DNA from: Volvox africanus
Lineage: Eukaryota > Chlorophyta > Chlorophyceae > Chlamydomonadales > Volvocaceae
Direction: 5' to 3'
DNA length: 64,000 nucleotides
Assembly: GCA_030268105.1 (NCBI GenBank)
Contig: BSDZ01000089.1
Coordinates: 2,604,001-2,668,000, forward strand
This document shows positions 23,737-36,520 of the stretch, in pieces. Made by a program: the position numbers and the translations under genes. Below the pieces are notes generated by a model. The model saw only the letters and a program-made list of their open reading frames with translations, was not told the origin of the DNA and did no database searches. The first letter of the stretch is position 1; every line of letters starts with the position of its first letter.

Positions 23737-26700
23737 TTATGACTCGCTCATTCGGCTCTCGCTGTAGACGTCAGGTTCCGTCCCAACCGCAACCGCAGCA
23801 GCTGCCATTGCCGTTCCAGTGGCCCGATTCTCCAGTGCCTCAAAGCGATGTACCCGCTGAGGTAACATAATTGCAGGGGCAGCGTCGTCCATAACGAGGA
23901 TCAGTTCAGTAAATAGTCACCGCGACGAACCCAAAACATAGCATATACCGGCATGACGGCGACCCCTAGAGGATGCATGACACAGCAATACCTGCAAGGC
24001 ATGACAAAAGGAAATGCTGCAAGGCTATGCGGCAAGGCCCCAGGTGGGTGGACAACCGGTTACCCAACCGCCTACCAAGGCAATCGGCCCCGTCGAAGAT
24101 CCTCTCCTCATTTCCTCCTCAACGACGCCGCCCAGAAGCCGGCAAACGCTTACCAGGTCCGTAGGGTTGTGTCCTCCGCCCTGTTGGTGCTTTGCCAAAT
24201 CTCCAGCGTCCTTTCCCCGCCTCTCCCCGTCACCACATACCTGCAGCAAAGCCTTCAGAGTGTCCTTGCTTCCCTCTGTGATGGCGTCAGCTCGGCAGTA
24301 GAACGCCAGACATCGCGAAATGCCACATGTAACCGGCCTGACGTATGCAATACATGACACAGAAGGAAGCCGAAGTTGCAATGCGGAACAGGAGCGGTGT
24401 GCGTGCGTTAGTAAACACCCAGTAAGGTGCCATAGCAATGCGGAATGGGGAGGTAGTGCTAAGGAGCGATGGGGCATTGATGGGGCGTGCGTGGATTTAC
24501 AGCACTTTCAAATATCAACCGGTTGCGTCATCGGGAAAGACCCACATCAAGCTCGGTGCCCATTAGGAGCTCTATTGAATAGCCCCACACATTCAGCAAT
24601 ACGGTTTCGACGACGGCAACGTTGACGTGCCATGCATACCCAAAAGTGGTTGCAAACCCGACCCTACCTGAGACTGCCGCCGCATAACAGACGACGTGCC
24701 TCCGCACGAGCAGCTGCAGCCGAGGAGCCCTCCGGCGCTGCGTCGCCCTGCTCCACAGCAGCGCCGCCGCTGCCACCACCACCGCCACTTGCATCGGTAT
24801 CACCATCTGCCTCTGTCCCAGCAAGAAGATTGCCAAGGAGGATCGCCGAGTAGACCTGAGGCGTGTCGGGGCCACACCCGCACAGCATCGGTGTAGGAAG
24901 AACACAGAGAGTGCCCAAATCTGGAGAACACTAAGTGTTTATGCCAAATTTGAAAACCCTTGTGTACGGCAAAGGTTTGCTTAGGTGCGGACTGGGAGTA
25001 TTAAAGCCCCGCCTTCCCCACTCAAAACAGTATGAACCGCAATCAAATGGAAGGTGCAACAAATGGATGGATTGGCACAATGCCCGCGTTCACAAACGCC
25101 ATCCGAAAGCCGCTGTTCTCCCGTGAGAAAAGACCACATTATGGCAGAAATTTCTTTCAGAAGAGACGCATACTTCATGCTGGATTTGCCATGTGGCTGT
25201 CGTGGATTAAGTAATCTGGTCTCCGTTGGGATGGGGAACATATGCATAACAATATGCGATATCAAAGTGTGTGGGCTGTGCCCAGAAGCAGCTGCGGATG
25301 CGGAGGTCCACCGTCCCCGAAGGAGCCCCACTTTCCCAGCTGAGTTCCGACCAGCTTCACATACGCGGTATGCGGACATTAAGCCCGTCTGCACACATCC
25401 ACGCTGGAGCCGCTCCCCAGCGCTTGGCTTCTCATCCTCCTCCTCATGTCCCTCTCCTTACCGCCTCTCTCAATCTCACTTCTAATCGTATGGCAATTAC
25501 GTCTTATCCCTCCCTAGCTGCTGGGAACCTTAATATCACCTGTGCAATAGAGGCATGACCGCCTTGCAGGTCCTCCTCAAGCGTCGCCTCCGTGACTTCC
25601 TCGCCTGTCAGAAGGCTTGGCCGCAGCCCGACGTCGCCTCCGCTGCCGCTGCCAGCCACAGCTGCAACTCCTTGTTCTGCCGTTGTCTTGTCGACGGTCC
25701 CCCTGCCAGGGTCGCCATTGCCATCCAGGTGAACCGCGTTGGCTCCGCCGTCACCGTCCTCCAGCTTCCAGAAGGGCGGTGGGCCCTCCGAGGAAGCCGC
25801 CTTCACCCGCCCGGCAGGCTTGTGGGCCATGGCGTTAAGTACGGCGCATAGCAGCGGTACCATGCGCGGCAGCGAAACATCGCCATCGGTAACAGCTTTC
25901 TTTCGCTGATCGTCCTGCTTCATTCGTTCGAGTTGCAATCGTGGTGCTGCCTGAGGTTCGAATACAGGATGCAGCGGCGAGGCTTGCGCTGGACAGGGTT
26001 GCGCTTGTGCTGCACTCGCAGGCGGTGGCAGCGGTGGCTGCTGGGCCGCCGCCATCAGAACAACCGCCCGTAGTGCCCGCTGGTTGGCAGCACTCTGGGA
26101 GGTCATGTTAATGAGCAGCCCCAGCGCCACGCTGAGTATGTCAATCGATGACACGATGGAGTCAAGGCACACCTGGAGGCGCAACCCCTGCTGAAAGGTG
26201 TATCTCGTGGCGAGAGCTGGGGCGGCTTGGTGCTGGCACTGTCCTGCCGGTGCCGGAGAGACACGCTGAGGTCGGCAGCAGCGCCATACCAGGTCTCCTA
26301 AGGCTTGCAAACCGCCCGCCGCCGCCACCACCTGCACTCCATCCGGGTGCTCATGAGTTAAGTTCATCAGCACCGCCGCTGCTACTTGACATACCGCCGC
26401 GGCCGACGGAGGCACAGGAACCGCCGGCGGTGCCGACGTACCGCCACGTCCAACGCCGGTGCCGGTGGGGCCGCCAGCTGTGTTGCCGTTGTCGCTGTAG
26501 TTGCCGTCGTCTATCAAATCCGTCAGCTGCCGAACGATGTCCACCAGTACGGCCGCGAAGGGCGCCCCTTTTCCCGCAGTGACTGCAGCCGCGACCGTGT
26601 CCCCATCACCAATACTATCCTGCTTCAGGATCTCTATAGGCTCCAGGTTCGGTTGCGACGATTGCGATCCAGTCAACGGCTGGGACCCCATTCGGGGCTG

Positions 26701-29700
26701 GGAGCTCCCAAATCGTGTTATTTCATCGGGTTGTGATGATAGCAGTTGTGGAAGCGGATTCCCCGCGGGGTCCCCCGCTGCTGTACCTGTAATTATGGTG
26801 GCGGTGGCCGCTGCAGCCACTGTGGCCGTGGCAGCAGCAGCATGCTTCAGAGGCACTGAAGTGCAAACCCGCAGCGCAATGAGCCCATTCTCATTGCATG
26901 CGTGCGTGAAGGTGGCATTCTCGATCACTCGAAGTAGCAGCTGCAACTCCCACAGGCACCACAGCGGCAATGGTGCGGGCACCGGCACCACTGCTGCAGC
27001 GCCAGAAGCAACTGGCAGCAGTTGAGGCGACGATGCCGATTGGCACAGTGAGATGTCCGTTGGTTGTGACCCTTCAAAGGCGTATGGGTCCTTTGGCATT
27101 CTGGGAATTGTGTCTCGCACAGGAGAAGGCGGGCGGGTAGGAAGGGGAGATGTCGAGACGTCTTTGCCGCACGCGTAATCACCCGCTCCAAGCCCCTCAA
27201 TAGATTTGCAAATATGCGTCGCGGCAGCTGCTTCTGCATCCCGTTTGTCATTCACATGCCGCACGACAGCGTCACGGCGTGCTGTAACCAGTCTGGCAAG
27301 CAGAGGCAGGATGCCCACCCTAGAGAGATTGTCCTGCACGAGGTGCAGAATGAGAACATTGCAAGAAACTCTCATTTCGTCCACTATAGGCTTCATTCCA
27401 GCCACTTTTGTACCCTGCCGTTGCGCAATCAACCAAACTCCACTTAGCAAGCCCGATGAACGACTAACCGATACACACAGACAGATAGACAGGCAGACAG
27501 ATACAGTCTGTACGACTGGCAAACAGACAGACAAGCACCTTGAATCGTTCGGCGTACTTGATTCTTGAGGGCGAAGCCTCCGACGCCATCACCATGGCCA
27601 GTAGGGCGAGCGGCAGCGGACCCTCCACCTGGACGAAAGGAGGATGGGGAAGTGGGGCACCGGGGAAAGAGCATAACTGGGGCGGTTGACTGCCGGATCA
27701 GGTTTGCTAACCTTATGCTGGGCCCTTTTCCTTACACCTATCCCTCTGGTCTGCTCAATAAGCACCGTGCCTACCTTCCCAATCCAATTCACGCAGGGCA
27801 GAGCAAACGCATCAGCGAGCACGTTCTTTCTCATGAGCAGACTCGCAAACACACATGCGCAGACACCGTCTCTCACCAGGTCTGCCCGGCCTATGTGCCT
27901 CGCCAGAGGGCCCTCCTGGATCAGTCGAACCAGCCGCAATGCCGTCCCTTTGCTACCGTCGCCGCCATCACCAATTCCTGCCATGCTGCCGCCACCACCG
28001 CCTCTGCCCGCAGCAGCAGCGGCAGCGGCGGCGGTGGATCCCATAGCGCCGCCACCGCCACCGCTGTCACCGCCGGCGGCCGAGACCATACTACGGGCGC
28101 CACGCAGAAGGGCCCAGGCAGATGCGCCCCCGGCTGGGCATCCTATGGCCACTGTGAGGAGAGCGGGCGCGGAGGCGGAGGCGGTAGTGCCTTGCGGGTG
28201 GGACTGTAGTTCGGGTGGCTGGTCCTGCTCGGCCTGCGAGCAGTAGATGGTGCAGGAACCGTTTGCTGACCCCCATGTCATCTGCACGACCGCTAAGGGA
28301 CCTGCATATGGGCAAGGAGGTGGGAAGTTAGATAGCAATGTGTCCCGCTACTGGAGCCCGCCAAGTGTTTAAGCAGGCGGCAAGTGCTGCATGGCGCAAG
28401 GCACAGGTCAACGTCGACCCTTAGGAATTGCAAAGCAAATATTCCTAAATAGCTATAACAAATGCGGGAATCCTCACCGACTAGCCAAGGGCATCCTGAC
28501 CACGGCAGGGAGCTATTCGTGACTGGGCACTCAACAACCGCGCATGAGACAGCCCTAACAGTTAAAGCTGCCACCATTGTCCTCCGCTCTGGAGCGCCTC
28601 GGATGCATGACGATGCCGCGTCATCCCTGCAACCCTTCCACCGTATATGTCGAACTCAAAAGAATGCAATTTCATGGCTTTGATTTCACAGCTGCGCGCA
28701 CACACTCGTGAATTCCGTTCACCCAAAGCCGCGTACCTGGACAAGTACTTGCCGTAATAGCAGAGCTGCAGCATAAGACGCGCCATACGCAGGCATCGCG
28801 TCCTCTTGAACAAGCGACAATATTATGACGGCCGCCGCTAGCGCGGCCACGGCATCCCGTGGCACGACAGATAGTCGAGCCAGTGAGGTCAGCGCCTTCA
28901 TGGCTAGGTTGACGGGTTGACTATAGTGGTCGTTAACGGGGGCAGGTGAGCAGATGAACGCGGGCTAACCAAAAGCTGGTAACGGATTGATTTCGGAAGT
29001 TGACATTAGTCCTCGGCGGTTGGAAGACATACGCCAAATGCCCAAAGTAGGGCATCAAGTAAGGTTTGACATCATGGTATGTTGTTCATTGTTAATGCAC
29101 AAATCGTTGAACGTATCTTGGTTGTGTTTTTTGTTGACGGCATTTTACCCATATTCCACCCGTTATCACTTGTTATTGTGCAACTCCGTATCAACAGACC
29201 TTCGGGCTAACACGATTTCTAGCTCGTGTCAGTCATTCTACTCGGAGGGTGGGGCCCGGATAAAGATAGTGGCAATTAGTAAAGGGGCAGTAGATCCGCT
29301 CGAGTGTGTCATGAAACAACCCAATCGGTGCCAGCTCGAAGAGGGAGAAATATTCTTGCGCCGAGTGTCGCTATCTTCCCACATGCTGACTTCATTAAGC
29401 TGGTTCTCTTCTCGTCCCTCCCCTGCATGGTACGGCATGAATCCTCATGGTCATCATAGTCCACACCTGAGAGCCGCCCGGCCACGCCGTGTCGCTAAGA
29501 TCGCCGCCAGTGCCACCGCTGCCTCACGCACCACGCCTCCACAGCCCACGGGGGCCGAAGTGGCCATGGCTTTCTCAGCACTGGCAAGCCCGTCAAGGGC
29601 GTACTGTGCATCGTCCTGTAATTGCAGCAGCTCCCCGCGTTCTTGAGCCTGTATGCAGCCGGATAGGGGTCATCCGGGAGAAGGAAGAAGGCCGGGGAGG

Positions 29701-32700
29701 AAATGAAACCCCGCATAAGACGAAGGGGTAAAGCCAACAGTTCTGCTCAGCACAGTGCAATAGTAGCGTAGCCGTGCCGGACTAAGTGCTAAAGTCGTGA
29801 CTGCCGGCGGTATTCGATTCGTTAATAGGGAGACCCGTGAAGTCCGCCCCGTGTTCAAATAGCAAAAAACGTTGGTGGCAGCGAGGTTGTCCTTGTCCTG
29901 CTGTTCGTTTTCTCCCTCGCCGTCACCAGACCATTAAGGGCGCAAAATTAGGCGTATGTTTATGTTTTTTTGCGCACGCTGCTTGTCAGGTATTTTTTGC
30001 GCACGCTGCTTGTCAGGTCTAAGTTGCAGTAGTACTCACAGTACACTTGTCATATGTTTAAATTTTAGCAAATAGCTCTTACGCGGAGACCGCAAACACC
30101 TTTGCTCACACGGAGCGGAAAGGGAGGGCTATCTAATGCGCTAAATCATTACGGGAACGGTTCAGTGACATCGTCCACATATAGGCGATTACCCCAAAGA
30201 TTGGACACGGGTCCCAAAGCCGGTGCCATACTGGTATCGTCATGGCAGATGGCGCCGTCATAGTCCATAGTCTATTTGAATCTTAGGTATCCACACGGAT
30301 ACAGGCTTCAGGCATATCTCCTCAGAAGCCACGAATTCTTTTCGCCGGTGCATTTTGTCAGTGCTTGCTAGGGTTTCCTGGTATTGTCGGTCTCAGCTGT
30401 AGCAGTGGTGCGGGCTGGGGATGGATTCACCCGATTTTCCCCACCCGCGATAATAGCCGTTTCAGATCCACTGTAACAAGGCTCCCTGGGACCCGTTACT
30501 TCGCCCAAAATAAGCGCAACCAAATGATCGTAAACGCAGACGGCAACGGATATACCTCCAAGATGCTGTGCGCTGCCACGTCTGAGTCGCCCTGCGAACC
30601 CATTCGCCCCCGACTGCTGCCGCCGCCGCCGCCGCCCTGCGACATTCCTCCACCAAAACCAGGCCCCGCGCTGGTCCCTGACGAACCGAGCAGCCCCGCA
30701 GCCTGCCGAGCCCCTCCTGCCCCAATACGGACGGTGCCAGGAACACCCGACGTTCCTCGCGCGCTGCCGAGGCCTGGAGTGGTGGTCGGAATGGATTTTA
30801 GTGGCGTGAGAGTGATTGCAACCCCTTGGGAAGCTCCTGCGTGTTTGGAACCTCCTACCGTAGCCGTTGAAGGAGGGCCCTGTGAGGCACCTACGGGCAG
30901 TTTACTTGTCGGGAGCCGGCCGCGGCCAATAGGTCGGCCCGCTCTCCCTGACCCGGTACCTGCAGGCGACGTCGTACTTGCTGCACCAGAAGCCATTGTT
31001 CCAGGAATAGAAGCAGCCGCGACGGTAGCCTTTGAGGGTGTTGCTACCTTAGCGATGACAGCCTGACACGCGGTCGGGATGATCGGGATCAGGGTAGATC
31101 TTGCAAGGCGGGGTGGATGGGACTGCGGGATGGGTTCCTGGCCAGAGAGGGGCAGGGACGTTGAAGCGGCTGCGGCCGAAGCGAAGGCTGTGCAGGCCGC
31201 TGTGACGACTGTGAGGCGCAGCTGCGACTCGCCATCAAGGGACGTGGATGCCAGGGGCTCCTGTACTCTAAGAAACTGGTGAGGCCACTCCTGCTGTTGC
31301 TGTTGTTGCTCCAGCGATGGTCTTGCCTGTGGCAGCCTTGGACGCCGCACTTGCACGTTCAAATGTGTTTCCCGCTTCTCCCGCTCTTTCTGCTGTTCCT
31401 CCAGCTCCTTAAGCAGCTCGTGTTGTGACAGCAGCACCTCATCCTTCTGCTCGCCAGAAAGCCGGGACCCATGTTTCTGTAGCTGCTTCTGATTTTGGAT
31501 TGCCTTCTCTTCGTCCCTTGGCGATTTAGTATGCTGCTGTGGTAGCCGTGGCACCGCCGCCGCAGGTTGCAACATCGCCGCCATTTTTGTAGGTGTCACA
31601 CGATCGGCCCCACTGACTGTCCCTGGCAACAGCGGTTGCGCCCCCGCCGCCGAGACCACTGCCATCCCTATCTCGCTCCACCCATCTGTCTCAACTCCCT
31701 GAGCCTCCAGTCCAGACCCCGGGGCCCGCAGATTTTTGACATTCTTCCCGATTTCTAACCCTGACCCTGTGCCTCCAATGTTAACAGGGGTGTCAGTCCC
31801 CGACACACTCCCCAACCGGCAACCGTGATCTCCGCAACCGGCGGCCCCTTCACTGGCTCCCCCACAAACCGTTTTTAGGCACCCGGAGGATGCTGTTGCC
31901 CTAGCCGCATTTGGCGTCACGGCTGGAGAACCTGTAAGTGACGGCGCGAGTTCTCCGCCTCCACAGACCAATCGGTGGCTGAAGAGGCTCCGCCCAGTTG
32001 CCACGGGTGAGCGGCTAGGTAAAATGCTGCTACTTTTCCGTTGCATAACCTGTACAGAGGTCCCACCGGTACAGCTTGGCTCCAGCGGCTGGGCGGATAG
32101 TGTCTGTTCCTGGATTGACGGCTGCAAGTGCGACTGCCTGTCTCCTCTGGGCCGCAGCATAGGTGCTTGGCCATCCATCGACTCTGGCTCGGAACACAGC
32201 GGTGTTGCCGCAGGAAGTTGGTCCTGCAAGGCGCGTGCCGGGAAGGAGATTGATTGGGTCGGTAGGATAGATATCTATTGGTGTTGCGGATGGTTAAATC
32301 CCACGCCGTATGTGAAGGTTAAACCCTTGCAACATAAATGACAAAAGAGGCCACCCATGACCGGTTATAAGCACAGTCGTACGACTGCGGAGCTAGTATC
32401 CAACGAAGATCCAGCGAAATCCAGCGGGAACAGTGTTAAAGTGGAAGAAGCTGTCTGGCCTTATCGCGCCAATTTTGCACGTTTCCACCCTCCATGCGGA
32501 CGGGGCTGTTGACAAGTAATATGATTGGAGCGCCGCACCGATGCACACGGCACCAAACTACCGCTTGTACGCGCCTTGCCTACAGTGACAGTCACAGCCC
32601 ATCCAACGGTAGACTAAAACACCATTACATGAGATGCATAATGTTAACGGAATATCATATTTCTAGTTACTTGAGAACAACTTATGAGAACAACCCACAT

Positions 32701-33034
32701 CATTTGTTGGCGTCGCGTTTGGTAGCTCCAGGACATCCGTGTTGGCAGGTGACGACTCCACGCGCCCTGCCTTTCTTTGGACAAGATTTAGGGACCCACT
32801 GGGCTTTCTTTTTATGCCCGTCCATTTGTTAAATAAGGAAACTCCCCTTTCGCACTTCCCATCGCTCCTGCCAAGGGACGGGGCGAACTCCAAAACATCA
32901 GCTCCTTCTGAATCCTTGCTGTATTTTGAAGCCTCTTTCCCAGTTTCGAGTATGGGTCCTGCATTTCGCTCTGGTGTCCCGTTGGTCAGCTCGTCGGGCT
33001 GTGAGCTCTTGCGCCTGCGCGAAAAGGTTTTCAT
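23737..33034 (-). CDS. WAPL: WAPL-family cohesin release factor
   Basis: WAPL opens the cohesin ring to release it from chromatin. Ten exons join with perfect phase: 33034-32699, 32223-30556, 29648-29467, 28920-28737, 28281-27775, 27628-27539, 27414-25540, 24855-24668, 24337-24241 and 23856-23737, giving about 1,748 residues. The WAPL domain begins in exon 3 with QERGELLQLQDDAQYALDGL, matching the Q-E-x-GE...ALDGL entry of plant and animal WAPL. It continues through ARM/HEAT-like helices (NLAMKALTSLARL, ALLTVAIG), LMNLTHEHPDGVQVVAAAGG in exon 7 and VYSAILLGNLLAG in exon 8. Exons 1-2 (about 670 residues) are low complexity (Gln, Pro, Ser, Ala) with FSRRRKSS at the N-terminus. The domain is also interrupted by Gly/Ala/Gln-rich inserts, which explains a length about twice that of plant WAPL. 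The start at 33034 rests on the phase-0 join to exon 2 and the basic N-terminus. Family assignment is from motif memory, not a search. Confidence 0.82.
29966..30019. repeat. 27-bp perfect tandem duplication in WAPL intron 2
   Basis: Two adjacent copies of a 27-base unit made of T6, GCGCACGCTGCTTGTCAGG and T plus A or C. They differ only at the last base. The duplication lies in the intron between exons 2 and 3 and looks recent. Confidence 0.85.
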
Positions 33035-33694
33035 GCTGAAGTCATTATATAATTATCTTGGGCGGCAAATGATATTGGATACGCAAGAAAACTATCGTTG
33101 CGAGTTCCTCGTGAAGGCGGGAAATCGCACGAAACCAAATGCGGATATGGATCCTCTGTGATATCCCTGTGGATTACTGTGATCTATTTATTACTGTGAT
33201 ACCATTACGATTTCTTCGTATGACAGTAATTGGAAGTGGTTATGGTTTCGGAGTGCGCATCTGAGGGGGTGTATGCAAAGCTGGACTAAGGAAATTGTCG
33301 AAATTAAATCTACCGACACAATTTGCTTAACATTTGTGCTACACCATCCACGTGCTTTTACAACAACCCTGCCATCAACAATAGAAGTACGGTTGGCCAC
33401 ACTCAGCAACCCAGTACACACGAGACGACTAGTGTTTTTTTTCATGAACCAGTTACTTTTTCGCAACCAAAAAATATTTTGAAATTTAGAAGCAATAACC
33501 AGGAGAATTGGGCGGGACTTGGGATGGTTACTTGTGATGGGATGGTACAAGGTGTACGATCCTGGGATGTGTATGGGTAAACAATGATGCAAGTGACCAA
33601 TTATTTGAAAATCTTCCAATGAATTAACATCTGCAGGTGGATTGAATAGGGTATAACAATTGTATTGAGGGGATTTTAAGGTATTTGCCCTGAT

Positions 33695-33934
33695 TCAAGG
33701 GCCCCCTCCCACTGCTGGTGCACCGCGCCCAAACGCCCAGTAGATTTCTGAAATGTTGTAGCTCTGTTGTGTCCGCCTAGGCAAATGCCCGATTGGAAGA
33801 TGACCATACACGGTCCATCCTGAACACCAGCCGTAGATACCCCCGGATACCACACAGACGAGGCATTTTTGCCTGGAAAAGATATAAATGTACGTATGCG
33901 AATGAGATGAAGGCCCCCAAAGACAAAAGAACAT
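33695..33934 (-). mobile_element. Possible retroelement RNase H-like relic
   Basis: The minus-strand frame contains GGIYGWCSGWTVYGHLP and, after a short basic stretch, NISEIYWAFG. The spacing recalls the RNase H part of DIRS-like or other YR retroelements (DxSxYGWGA ... GxW ... IN.xELxAV), but the catalytic acid positions are not convincing and no flanking intact reverse transcriptase is visible. This is a tentative relic call. Confidence 0.25.
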
Positions 33935-34832
33935 TTTGCTAAGCTAGTTCATAGTCATTGGCAAGCAGTTCCACTATGTCAGTGGGATTCTCCAGCCTAA
34001 AGGCCCTCTGCATGTGCATGCATGCCCAGGACTTATTGAAGTTTAGCAGATTTCCGTACACAGAGACCAATTCCAGTTTTCCACCTGGTGACATGGTGAG
34101 CAATTACGAGTGGATAAATGCAGAGCATTAGTGATTTAAGTGTAAAAAAGGGGAATTCGCACTCTGGCATCATACGCTATTGCATCCTGTGGTGAATTAC
34201 GCCCGAATCTGACACACGATCCCTCGATAGAACCCTGACATACATAGGTTGCAAATACGACAGGATGACCAATGGTGGATATCCGGGCTCGCGCTGCGTC
34301 GGGGCTACGACCCGCCGCCTTAACTGAACAAAAGTGGACAGTAGTGCAGGGAAAACAGAAGAACCCCATCCGTCGGGCGCAAGATGTAAGCTGCCCTACG
34401 GGGTGCCAGGGGCAGCCGAGGGTTCACTGCAGGCTGGAGGTTTGTAATGGGGTAACTTGCACCCCGGCATCATGCGCTATTGCACCCTGTGTTACAAACC
34501 TCCTAAGAGCTGAGGCAAGCTGGTATTTAGGTTTTTCATGCTCTGAGAGGGCGCAAAAGGTCCCCTGGCCTTCTTCGCCATCATGAGTTTGTAACCACAG
34601 TAACGGAAATTTTTTCGAAGTCAGACTCCCGAAAACGAAAAAAAACAATGGAGACGACCACTAAGCGGCCCGACCTGCGAGAAGTTTTTAATCTGTTTAA
34701 CATCGGCGCTGGAGATCCAGATTTCAGGGTGTTTCCATGGGCTGTTATCACATGACCACAAATACACCTCGAATCCCCTCCCTGGATCCATATGGGATTT
34801 GAACGAAGGGTGATGACCAGTGAGGAAGCCGG

Positions 34833-34920
34833 CAGCACAAGAAGTTTGCGGACAGGAACACGAGCACACCAGGTGTCCACAGCACAAGAAGTTTGCGGAC
34901 AGGAACACGAGCACACCAGG
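34833..34920. repeat. 41-bp direct repeat, period 47
   Basis: The block at 34833-34873 is repeated exactly at 34880-34920, separated by six bases. Both copies begin CAGCACAAGAAGTTTGCGG. The repeat lies in the gene-poor stretch and does not belong to a recognised gene. Confidence 0.9.
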
Positions 34921-36520
34921 AGATTGCTCCCGCCTCTTTTCTCTCCTAACGCGTGTTATTGGTCAACATTTGGGACAATGCGCTCGGTGACACCCTTCAC
35001 TTAAGCAGTATCAGCAACTGATTGTCATATGCCGTTACCTCCTTAACCAGCGGCGGCTTATCCTGGCAGGTTAGGAGCGGAAGATGGCATACCTTGGCCA
35101 CTGTTGCCAGCCAGCTTAAACACCTGCCCAGCCGTAGCGAGGCCTGCTCCTGAGGCATGCCACACGGATATTGCACAGCAATGTTATACGGTGCCCTCAG
35201 CTTCCCCGTCAAGGATGAGTGATTTGCCAGATGAGGCATCTTAGAGCTCAGGGCGATTCAAAATCCTGAACGAGATCTGCAAGCCCTCAGGATATAGCCG
35301 CTGAAGAGTTCCCATGTCCGGAATTGGTGGAACGGATGGCAGGTATACCCACATGCTAGCTCCCTGACAACTCCAAAAAGTGACCCCCGGAAGCCGGAGT
35401 TCCACGCGGTTTGTGTCCCAGTGCGTACAGCCGCCACGGGTGTGTACCAATACCACTTCTGGGCCGGCCGGAAATGGTAGGTTGTCGACGCAATATCAGG
35501 TGATATATACAATGGCTGATGGGGCCGTTGGCTATGAGGGGGCCATCACTGGAATACCGATCCCGACCCCAACATGGATCATCTCTACCCCAACATGGAT
35601 TTGCGTTCTATGCGGCCGGACGGAGAGGATAGCTCCATCGGAATACACTGCGTCTCCCGGCATCATCATTGCGATCGTGTCCTCAGTCGTAATGCGTAGA
35701 AGGCGTGTAGGCTGATGGCGCTGGTGCTACGGCGCAGCAGGTCCCCCCGTCCACAAATACGAAAGGACCACTCTCAAGCGTGAGCTACATGAAACATGAA
35801 CCGCATCGCGGCGGTGTTGCCCGTGGTGGGCACCGCCATTCCATAGAAGCTAAGGCCCTCCTCAGCAGCGAGGGATTAGAAATCCGGGGCATGTCCTGCC
35901 CAGCAGTTAAGTCCATCCTCCGGTGTGTGCTACGGCCCATGCCAGTAAGCTGGCTTCACTATCATGCTGCAATGGGGTAGGGCCTGAGCTTGCCTGGTGT
36001 ATAATAATAATCCTTTTCAGTAAGCTAACTTTCTAACTTCCGGCCAGTTCCCATTAAATCCCTCCTACCAGCCAAGGTCCTTTCAACCTTGCGCTTTTCC
36101 CGAACCCCTTTCTTGAACGCATCCGGACTATTCCAAATGCATCCATTCCCTCCTCATTCACGGGCAGGAATGAAAACAAGACAGACTTGCACGAATCCGT
36201 GGACACTGCGCTCGAGACGCCTTGGGGTCTTTCCTAAACATCCATAAGGTGCGACGTGGCATCGACAGTACTGCTTCCTTCCGTTCAAAACGGTGCCGTG
36301 ATTGTTCCCGTAATCCACCCACGACGCATCTACCGAAGCCCCCATTTGTACGAAGATCGAAATAGGAATCGAAATCAGCGCCACTCCAAACCGACAAAAT
36401 GATGATTACTAAGGCCGTCAGGAGGACTCGCTCAATGGTCCTCATCCCAAACAGTCCGTTCCAGAAACAGACTAACCATACATAACCATGACGGAGCCAA
36501 CCTGAGCAGTTTCCACCGTC

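Larger units (their letters stand above)
33035..36520. other. Gene-poor stretch with decayed coding scraps and local duplications
   Basis: No intact gene was found. Minus-strand fragments look protein-like but are broken by stops: about 33934-33695 (GGIYGWCSGW...NISEIYWAFG), about 34914-34621 (GFEVYLWSCD...HPEIWISSADVK) and about 35512-34997. Two diverged copies of a roughly 60-base segment sharing GGCATCAT-x-CGCTATTGCA lie near 34160 and 34460. The WAPL promoter should lie just above 33035 and the UBX gene 3' UTR just below 36521. Confidence 0.4.

Noticed and set aside
30365..31066. Plus-strand open frame of 233 codons
   Set aside because: It overlaps WAPL exon 2 on the minus strand, which is far longer and joins in phase to both neighbouring exons.
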